Below the pieces are notes generated by a model. The model saw nothing but the letters and a program-made list of their open reading frames with translations. It searched no databases and had not been told where the DNA came from. From positions 1-9,273 of the forward strand of contig USJG01000086.1 in the NCBI GenBank assembly GCA_900554925.1: DNA of 9,273 bases, in the 5' to 3' direction. Shown here one piece after another: positions 1 through 5,302 of the stretch (within the stretch, counting starts at the first letter, position 1; every line of letters begins with the position of its first letter). Origin of the DNA: an uncultured Lachnospiraceae bacterium. Lineage in GTDB: Bacteria; Bacillota; Clostridia; Lachnospirales; Lachnospiraceae. A program made the translations under genes and the position numbers.

Positions 1-86
1 ATGCGCTTCTCGCGGAGAGGTAATTATGCATACGCATCCGCTCGCGCGCAAAGTGTCGCAAGCGACGCTTTATTCTCTGTCTGAAT
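1..86. other. GC-rich palindrome-rich intergenic stretch
   Basis: This short stretch lies beyond the 3' end of xpt and is visibly richer in CGC-type words than the AT-rich genes beside it. It holds several small inverted repeats. One is CTTCTC/GAGAGG around a GCG loop near positions 7-21, and another is an AAAGTGTC/GACGCTTT stem at 50-71. The composition and stacked palindromes suggest a short interspersed repeat or a remodelled terminator region rather than coding sequence. No ORF with family resemblance is visible. The left edge cuts it, so its full extent is unknown. Confidence 0.4.
50..71. terminator. possible weak terminator hairpin downstream of xpt
   Basis: The arms AAAGTGTC (50-57) and GACGCTTT (64-71) pair around a six-base loop. 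On the plus strand the mismatch is a tolerable G-U pair and the hairpin is followed by TATTCT. On the minus strand, the direction of xpt, the same position is a C-A mismatch and only three T residues follow. It may therefore serve a plus-strand gene to the left better than xpt. The missing long T-tract keeps confidence low. Confidence 0.3.
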
Positions 87-677
87 TTAAACGTCTTGCT
101 GTCTGCGAAATATAATTTCTCCGGTTTCATCATTCATGCTTTCCACAATTGCCAGGGACTCGACTCTTACTCCTTTGCTTCTAAGAAGTTTTCCGCCTTC
201 CTGAAATCCCTTTTCTACTGCAATTCCTACTCCTTCTACCGTTGCGCCTGCGCTCTTAACCAGATCGATCAGCCCGGCTACTGCACATCCATTGGCAAGA
301 AAATCGTCAATGATAAGCACATGATCCTCTTTCCCCAGATATTTTTTGGATACAATAACATCATAAACCCTTTTGTGGGTAAAAGACTCTATTTTAGTAC
401 AATACTGCTCTCCATCTAAATTGATGCTCTGTGATTTTTTGGCAAATACCACCGGTACATGAAAATACTGTGCGGCGATACAGGCAATTCCAATTCCCGA
501 AGCTTCAATCGTCAGTATCTTATTGATCCTGTCACTTGGGAATAAGCGCCTGAATTCCTTTCCCATCTCATTAAACAGCTCCACATCCATCTGATGATTT
601 AAAAAACTGTCCACCTTAAGTACATTTCCGGGCTTTACAGTGCCATCTGTGCGGATTCTCTCCTCCAAAAGCTGCAT
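87..677 (-). CDS. xpt: xanthine phosphoribosyltransferase
   Basis: This purine-salvage enzyme of the cytoplasm transfers the phosphoribosyl group of PRPP to xanthine, giving XMP. The 196-residue product matches the usual Xpt length. It has the family N-terminal block VLKVDSFLNHQMD (residues 19-31), a TIEASGI segment (56-62), VPVVFAKK (74-81) and the PRPP-binding loop VLIIDDFLANG (120-130). The frame is open back to an ATG at 734, but the ATG at 677 is chosen. It has a strong AAGGAGG ribosome binding site about nine bases upstream and matches where Xpt proteins begin, whereas the 734 ATG has no such site. A MATE transporter gene ends 79 bases upstream in the same direction, so co-transcription is plausible. 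The gap shows no purine-riboswitch-like fold, unlike the xpt leader of Bacillus. Confidence 0.93.
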   Translation of the reverse strand: MQLLEERIRTDGTVKPGNVLKVDSFLNHQMDVELFNEMGKEFRRLFPSDRINKILTIEASGIGIACIAAQYFHVPVVFAKKSQSINLDGEQYCTKIESFTHKRVYDVIVSKKYLGKEDHVLIIDDFLANGCAVAGLIDLVKSAGATVEGVGIAVEKGFQEGGKLLRSKGVRVESLAIVESMNDETGEIIFRRQQDV

Positions 678-756
678 AGCTGCTTTCCTCCTTCTGTATA
701 AATTATATATTGCCTGTTTTGATATGCGGATCATTCATATAAAAATTATTTTACTA

Positions 757-2115
757 CTACTCTTCTGCTTTTATCAACTTCTTTCTGCTCCATTTTCCAG
801 ATAAGTACCTGATAAATGAGATCAGATAATTGGCTGCCCATCCTATAGGAACTGCAATCCATACTGCCTGTACTCCCCAAATGGGTGACAGGGCAAAAGC
901 AAGGGCCACACGAATGCTCAGGTTGACCAGATTAGCCAGTGTAAAAACCACCACATCCCCCGCCCCTCTTAAAACTCCGTCTGTAATCGCTTTAAGACCG
1001 ATAAATACAAAGAAAAAGGCTATAAAGGAAAGATACGCATTTCCCGTATCAAAGGCAGCCTGCCCGCTTCCTGTTTCCAGAAAAGAATTGATAATCTCTT
1101 CGTGAAATAATCTAAGTATCAGGCAAAGGATAATCGCAAATGATGCCACCATGCGCACTGCTGCCATATATCCCCTTTTTACTCTCTCCATATTCCCTGC
1201 CCCCAGATTCTGGGCGGTAAAAGTAGAAACTGCATTTCCTGTTGCGATCATAGGTACGATACAGACAGATTCAATTCTCATACCGGCGGCATAACCTGCC
1301 ATCACAGAGGAACCATAGCCATTTACCACAGATTGCACCAGCAGCATCCCTATAGATACAATGGACTGCTGGAGCATGGAGGGGACAGCAACCTTTACCA
1401 TCCCGCCCAGCATCTGCAGGTTAAATATCTGCCGCCTTTCCTCGTTTTCCTCCTGATAATTTTTCAGAGTTTTCATCAAAAGGCAAAATGATATTACCGC
1501 TGCAAGCCCCTGCGCCAACACTGTTGCCACAGCCGCTCCGGCAATCCCAAAATGAAATCCTCTGACAAACAAAAGATCCGTCACAATATTAAACAATGAG
1601 GAAAAAACCAGCAGGCAAAGCGGTGTTTTGGAATTTCCCAGCGCATTGAAAATGGATGATAAAATATTGTACATAAATAAAAATGGCAGTCCTGCAAAAT
1701 ATATATTTAAATAAAGCACAGCATCTGAAAGGATATTTTCCGGTGTATTTAAAGCAGCCAGTATTGCTCTGCTGAAAAGCAATCCGATTCCACCCAGTAC
1801 AATACTCACCGCAAGAAAACTGACCAGCGCTGTACAAACAGAGGTTTTCATCTTTTTATATAATGCTGCTCCCAGATATTGCGAAGTGATCACAGAAGCT
1901 CCTATACCGCCTCCTATGGCTATCATAATAAAAACAGTGGTAAGGGAATAGGAGGCGCCTATTGCGGCAAGCGCTTCCTCCCCTACAAACTTTCCCACAA
2001 TAATAGAATCCACTGTGGAATAAAACTGCTGGAAGAGGTTTCCTAAAATCATGGGGAGTGCAAAATAAAACAGAGATTTTCCCGGACTGTCTGTAATCAT
2101 ATTGTATTTTTTCAT
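757..2115 (-). CDS. MATE family efflux transporter
   Basis: This is a polytopic inner-membrane antiporter of the multidrug and toxic compound extrusion family, normally driven by Na+ or H+. The 452-residue product is typical in length. It shows the duplicated MATE architecture: a first half beginning PMILGNLFQQFYSTVDSIIVG near residue 20, and a second half around residues 240-400 with VPSMLQQSIVSIGMLL and GNAVSTFTAQNLGAGN. About twelve hydrophobic segments can be read. ATG codons at 2133, 2127 and 2115 are possible. The one at 2115 is preferred because GGGAG lies five bases upstream and MKKYNM fits family N-termini. The substrate cannot be read from the sequence. The downstream neighbour is xpt, which weakly hints at a nucleobase or purine-analogue link, but that is inference only. 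Confidence 0.9.
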   Translation of the reverse strand: MKKYNMITDSPGKSLFYFALPMILGNLFQQFYSTVDSIIVGKFVGEEALAAIGASYSLTTVFIMIAIGGGIGASVITSQYLGAALYKKMKTSVCTALVSFLAVSIVLGGIGLLFSRAILAALNTPENILSDAVLYLNIYFAGLPFLFMYNILSSIFNALGNSKTPLCLLVFSSLFNIVTDLLFVRGFHFGIAGAAVATVLAQGLAAVISFCLLMKTLKNYQEENEERRQIFNLQMLGGMVKVAVPSMLQQSIVSIGMLLVQSVVNGYGSSVMAGYAAGMRIESVCIVPMIATGNAVSTFTAQNLGAGNMERVKRGYMAAVRMVASFAIILCLILRLFHEEIINSFLETGSGQAAFDTGNAYLSFIAFFFVFIGLKAITDGVLRGAGDVVVFTLANLVNLSIRVALAFALSPIWGVQAVWIAVPIGWAANYLISFIRYLSGKWSRKKLIKAEE

Positions 2116-2154
2116 ATTTACTCCCATCTGCATGCTTCAGCAAGCTATCTGATA

Positions 2155-2182
2155 TATATATATTATATTATCACCATGTTAA
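2155..2182 (-). promoter_or_regulatory. possible promoter of the MATE gene
   Basis: On the minus strand a TTAACA box (2177-2182, five of six to TTGACA) is followed after 16 bases by TATATA (2155-2160) in a very AT-rich tract. A perfect TATAAT at 2162-2167 lacks a matching -35 box. The site lies about 40 bases upstream of the chosen start and runs divergently from the tRNA promoter. Box choice is uncertain because of the alternating AT repeat. Confidence 0.3.
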
Positions 2183-2195
2183 GAGAGGTTTATGG

Positions 2196-2225
2196 TTGAC
2201 AAAGCAAATTGAGCTGTGATAAAAT
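2196..2225 (+). promoter_or_regulatory. sigma-A type promoter of the tRNA-Thr gene
   Basis: A perfect TTGACA (2196-2201) is followed after 18 bases by TAAAAT (2220-2225). A TG dinucleotide at 2217-2218 makes an extended -10 element. Transcription would start near 2232, about 20 bases before the mature tRNA 5' end. The short leader contains a TGATGC/GCATCA inverted repeat (2235-2249) with a three-base loop. Confidence 0.8.
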
Positions 2226-2252
2226 ACAATCTGTTGATGCAATGCATCACAG

Positions 2253-2325
2253 GCTGCTGTGGCTCAGTCGGTAGAGCGTCGCATTGGTAGTGCGGAGGTC
2301 ACGGGTCCGATTCCCGTCAGCAGCT
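2253..2325 (+). tRNA. tRNA-Thr, anticodon GGT
   Basis: The gene folds into a full cloverleaf. It has a perfect seven-pair acceptor stem GCTGCTG/CAGCAGC, a D-stem GCTC/GAGC with loop AGTCGGTA, and an anticodon stem TCGCA/TGCGG with loop TTGGTAG. The T-stem is ACGGG/CCCGT with loop TCCGATT. The anticodon GGT (2286-2288) reads ACC and ACU threonine codons. The discriminator is T and no CCA is encoded, so the 3' end must be added by tRNA nucleotidyltransferase. The T-loop carries C where nearly all tRNAs have T (position 55). It is transcribed from its own promoter and ends at its own terminator. Confidence 0.95.
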
Positions 2326-2328
2326 TAG

Positions 2329-2358
2329 AAAAAGTCCTTGATTTCAAGGACTTTTTTT
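2329..2358 (+). terminator. intrinsic terminator of tRNA-Thr
   Basis: A perfect stem AAAAAGTCCTTG (2329-2340) pairs with CAAGGACTTTTT (2345-2356) around an ATTT loop, and the T-run extends to 2358. It starts three bases after the discriminator base. It separates the tRNA from the ABC importer genes, although some read-through could feed them. Confidence 0.93.
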
Positions 2359-2425
2359 GTATAACAGAAAAAGTCGGAGCAGATATGAGCAGAATTTATA
2401 GTATAGAAAGGACCTATGAAACACA

Positions 2426-3424
2426 ATGAAAAAAAATAAAACCATGATCATCATAATTTTATGCTTTCTGCTGATACTCTCTTCCTTTTCAGGTATATTA
2501 TTTGGAAGCGTATCTATACCTCCATCCGATGTACTTTATAGCCTGACCTCGAAAAATGCAGGTTCAACTGCTTATACTTTAATAACCATCGTGCGCATTC
2601 CCCGGATACTTGGAGGGCTCTTTGCCGGTATCGGCCTTGCCTGTGCCGGTGTGATTCTCCAGGGGGTTATGAATAACTCCCTGGCCAGTCCCAACACCAT
2701 CGGCGTCAACTCCGGTTCCGGATTTGCGGTTATGCTTGCCATGATGCTTTTTCCTGCCAATACGCTGTTAATTCCTGCCTTCGCATTTGGAGGCGCGCTT
2801 TTTACCTCATTAACCGTATTTGCACTTGCTTATCTTGCAGACACCTCCAGAACTACTATTATTCTGGCCGGCATTACGATTTCCAGCTTCTTGAGTGCTG
2901 GAATCAATACTATCAAGCTGCTGGATGCGGAAATCTCAATCAATCTTACTTCCTTTATGATGGGCTCCCTCTCAGGCCTTACCACTGATAAGCTGGCTGT
3001 TCCCTGTATCTGCATATTGGCAGCATTTCTTATAGCAATGATTTTTGCCAGGCCCTTAAATATCCTTAGCCTGGGTGATGATGTTGCCCACTCTCTTGGC
3101 ATTCATGTACCGCTTATCAGATTCATTCTATTAGTGATTGCCAGCGTTATGGCAGGATGTGTTGTAAGCTATGCCGGGCTTCTCAGCTTTGTAGGACTGG
3201 TGGTTCCTCATATTTGCAGGCAGCTTTTTGGAAATGATGCCCGTTTTCTTCTTCCCTGCTCCGCCCTCTTGGGAGGAAGCTTTGTGATCCTGTGCGATCT
3301 TCTGGGCCGCGTTCTGTTTGCGCCCTTTGAACTTCCCGCAGGTATTTTGATGGCCTTTATCGGCGGCCCCTTTTTCCTGTATCTTTTACTTAAAAAGAAA
3401 GGAGGACGCAGAGTCAATGCTTGA
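2426..3424 (+). CDS. FecCD-family iron-siderophore/cobalamin ABC transporter permease
   Basis: This membrane-spanning subunit belongs to a type II ABC importer that takes up ferric siderophores, haem or cobalamin. It probably works as a homodimer. The 332-residue product is typical of the family. It opens with a hydrophobic segment (residues 7-27), followed by the conserved block RIPRILGGLFAGIGLACAG (about 57-75) and GVMNNSLASPNTIGVNSGSG. LGDDVAHSLG, GLLSFVGLVVPHICR and ELPAGILMAFIGGPFFLYLL come later, the last being the classic C-terminal FecCD signature. The ATG at 2426 is the only sensible start, because the frame is closed just upstream. However, the AAAGGA box (2407-2412) lies 13 bases away. 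The stop overlaps the ATPase start by eight bases. The ligand cannot be assigned, and no binding-protein gene is adjacent. Confidence 0.92.
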   Translation: MKKNKTMIIIILCFLLILSSFSGILFGSVSIPPSDVLYSLTSKNAGSTAYTLITIVRIPRILGGLFAGIGLACAGVILQGVMNNSLASPNTIGVNSGSGFAVMLAMMLFPANTLLIPAFAFGGALFTSLTVFALAYLADTSRTTIILAGITISSFLSAGINTIKLLDAEISINLTSFMMGSLSGLTTDKLAVPCICILAAFLIAMIFARPLNILSLGDDVAHSLGIHVPLIRFILLVIASVMAGCVVSYAGLLSFVGLVVPHICRQLFGNDARFLLPCSALLGGSFVILCDLLGRVLFAPFELPAGILMAFIGGPFFLYLLLKKKGGRRVNA

Positions 3425-4175
3425 ATATCGTCATGTATCTGTTTCCTGCGGCCGCAGCCCTATTTTAAATGATATTACCGTTACTTTTCCCAGGGGAAAA
3501 ATCACTGCTATTATCGGCCCCAATGGCTGCGGCAAGACAACGCTCCTGCAATGCCTCAACGGCGTATCACGTGTTACGGATGGCCAAATTCTTTTAGATG
3601 GTAAGGATTACCTCTCGCTGTCCATAAAGGAGCGGGCACAAAGGCTTTCTTTTCTTCCCCAGGTAAGGACAGTCATCCCCTCTCTTCCTGTTAAAACCCT
3701 GGTTGAGCATGGCAGGTTTCCTCATCTTGGTTTTTCCAGAAGAAAAACAAAAGAAGATATTGCGCTGGTTCAAAAATCCATGGAATTTGCCAATGTAAGC
3801 GAATTTGCAGAACAATACACAGATACTTTATCGGGGGGCATCCGCCAGAGGGTTTTCTTTGCAATGACCCTGGCCCAGGATTGTGACGTAATTGTGCTGG
3901 ACGAGCCTGCTACTTACCTGGATTTGCGCTCCCAGATGGAATTTCTGGATATGCTGAAAACTCTTCGCTTACAGGGAAAAACCATCATCCTTACATTACA
4001 CGATTTAAACCATGCCATCCGGATTTCTGATTTTCTGGTTGTCATGGACGAGCGAAAAATTGCCGCCTGCGCCACCCCTGATAAATGCCTTGATCAGAAA
4101 GTAATTGAAAAGGTGTTTCGTATTGGCTTAAAGCGCTTTGAAGATAAAGACGGTGCCTATTATTTCTTTGGATAA
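3417..4175 (+). CDS. FecE/FepC-type ABC transporter ATP-binding protein
   Basis: This cytoplasmic ATPase powers the FecCD-type importer encoded just upstream. The 252-residue product shows Walker A GPNGCGKT (34-41), the Q-loop Gln at 82 and an ABC signature LSGGIRQR (138-145). Walker B VIVLDE (158-163) carries the catalytic Glu 163, followed by D-loop ATYLD (165-169) and H-loop His 195. All catalytic elements are intact. The signature has Ile where Gln is most common, a tolerated position. The start overlaps the permease stop (ATGCTTGA), with AAGGAGG about 11 bases upstream inside the permease gene, so the two are translationally coupled. The 3' end runs into a hairpin shared with the convergent operon. 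Substrate choice (siderophore, haem, B12) is not readable. Confidence 0.92.
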   Translation: MLEYRHVSVSCGRSPILNDITVTFPRGKITAIIGPNGCGKTTLLQCLNGVSRVTDGQILLDGKDYLSLSIKERAQRLSFLPQVRTVIPSLPVKTLVEHGRFPHLGFSRRKTKEDIALVQKSMEFANVSEFAEQYTDTLSGGIRQRVFFAMTLAQDCDVIVLDEPATYLDLRSQMEFLDMLKTLRLQGKTIILTLHDLNHAIRISDFLVVMDERKIAACATPDKCLDQKVIEKVFRIGLKRFEDKDGAYYFFG

Positions 4176-4185
4176 CAGGCACCGT
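4150..4185. terminator. bidirectional terminator between convergent genes
   Basis: ACGGTGCCT (4150-4158) and AGGCACCGT (4177-4185) form a perfect nine-pair stem. Inside the loop TTAT/ATAA can pair further. The left arm lies within the last codons of the ABC ATPase gene and the right arm starts after its stop. It begins seven bases beyond the stop of the minus-strand HD-GYP gene. T-runs are short on both sides (TTTAAAA on plus, CTTTATCTT on minus), so efficiency may be modest. Confidence 0.65.
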
Positions 4186-4191
4186 TTAAAA

Positions 4192-5277
4192 CTATTTACT
4201 TACAACCAGTTCTTCAAAATCTTTTCTTGACTTTCTAAAGCATTCCAGCAGCTTCGGTGAAAATACGCCGCACTCTCCTGCTATTATCATATGGAAAGCC
4301 TGATCCTTGGTATAGGCGCCCTTGTATACTCTTTCACTGACAAGGGCATCATATACATCTGCAACGGAAACGATCTGGGCCGATATGGGAATTTCGTCTC
4401 CTACCAATGCGTCCGGGTATCCCTTTCCGTCATATCTTTCATGATGGGATCTGCAGATCTCATAACAAACCTTTCCCCACTCATCATCCCATGCTCCCTC
4501 GATGTTATTTAATATATCGCATCCTCTTAAGGTATGGGATTTCATACATTCAAACTCTTCCTCCGTAAGCCTTCCCGGTTTCAGCAAAATTGCATCCGGT
4601 ATGGCGATCTTTCCCACATCATGGAGGGCGCTGGCAGACGCAATCCGCTCCACCTGTTTTTCATCCAGACCATACTCCGGGTATTCCTTCATTAACTGCC
4701 ACGCCAGAATTCTTGTGAAATTTTTTACACGCTTGATATGTTCACCGCTTTCAAGATTTCTGTATTCTACCACAGTACCAAGAATATCTATGATGCGGAC
4801 ATTATTCTTTTCCAGCTCTTCCCCACGCTTTTTCAAAAGCTGATACTGCTTTCTGAGGATTTCTGTCTGCTTTTCAACTGTATCTTCCAATTTATTTTTG
4901 TAGAGATACAATCCAACCATATTTTCCACCCGCTTCTTTACAAGCAGAAAATCAAAAGGCTTATGGATAAAATCTGATACTCCGTAGTCAAAGCATTCTC
5001 TCTCCACGTTAACGGAATTTTCACTGCTGATAACCAGTACCGGGATTTCATCTATCCATTTTTTCTGCCTCATTTCTTTCAGTACCGTAATGCCATCTGC
5101 CTCCGGCATGATGAGATCCAGAAGAATGATTGCTATTTCCTCGTTTTTCGCCTCCAGCAGTTCAATCGCCTGTTTGCCGTTTTCTGCCTCAAGTATGGCG
5201 TAATCATCCTCCAGCATCTCTGCCAAAAGCTCCCGGTTCATTTTCATGTCATCTACTATTAAAATCTTATCTCTCAT
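4192..5277 (-). CDS. response regulator with REC and HD-GYP domains (predicted c-di-GMP phosphodiesterase)
   Basis: This is a two-component output protein of 361 residues. The receiver domain (about 3-120) has the acidic pair Asp 9/Asp 10, the phospho-acceptor Asp 54 in LLDLIMP, Ser 84 and Lys 106. A charged, probably coiled-coil linker (about 127-160) leads to an HD-GYP domain (about 160-350). That domain carries HDVGK (219-223), His 248, HH at 278-279 and the hallmark DGKGYP (283-288). The family hydrolyses cyclic di-GMP to pGpG or GMP. All metal-ligand motifs look present, so activity is expected. The start has an AGAGGA box about five bases upstream. It is the last gene of a three-gene operon, 25 bases after the FapA-like gene, so phosphorylation from the operon's HPt protein is likely (inference). 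Confidence 0.92.
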   Translation of the reverse strand: MRDKILIVDDMKMNRELLAEMLEDDYAILEAENGKQAIELLEAKNEEIAIILLDLIMPEADGITVLKEMRQKKWIDEIPVLVISSENSVNVERECFDYGVSDFIHKPFDFLLVKKRVENMVGLYLYKNKLEDTVEKQTEILRKQYQLLKKRGEELEKNNVRIIDILGTVVEYRNLESGEHIKRVKNFTRILAWQLMKEYPEYGLDEKQVERIASASALHDVGKIAIPDAILLKPGRLTEEEFECMKSHTLRGCDILNNIEGAWDDEWGKVCYEICRSHHERYDGKGYPDALVGDEIPISAQIVSVADVYDALVSERVYKGAYTKDQAFHMIIAGECGVFSPKLLECFRKSRKDFEELVVSK

Positions 5278-5302
5278 ATTGTTCCTCTCTTAAAACCGCC
5301 TG

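Noticed and set aside
138..145. LSGGIRQR signature (protein residues 138-145 of the ATPase gene at 3417-4175) as a sign of inactivity
   Set aside because: The fifth position of the signature tolerates change and all Walker, Q-loop and H-loop residues are intact, so the ATPase is probably active.
702..707. TATAAT on the minus strand just before xpt as a promoter -10
   Set aside because: No recognisable -35 box lies at the right distance, and a start point there would leave almost no leader before the ribosome binding site. The tract is simply AT-rich.
678..734. In-frame extension of xpt to the ATG at 734
   Set aside because: The extra 19 residues do not match Xpt proteins and the ATG lacks a ribosome binding site, while the ATG at 677 has AAGGAGG nearby.
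2153..2170. Alternating AT tract as a replication or attachment site
   Set aside because: It is a short AT run in a divergent promoter region, with no flanking direct repeats, integrase gene or DnaA-box cluster.
2253..2358. tRNA-Thr as an integration site for a mobile element
   Set aside because: No integrase, no repeat of the tRNA 3' end elsewhere in the window and no phage or conjugation genes are present. The tRNA is followed directly by its own terminator.
4502..4843. Plus-strand ORF opposite the HD-GYP regulator
   Set aside because: It is a shadow of a strongly supported gene, has no family resemblance and no ribosome binding site of note. The same holds for other overlapping ORFs, such as 7464-7808 and 5324-5896.
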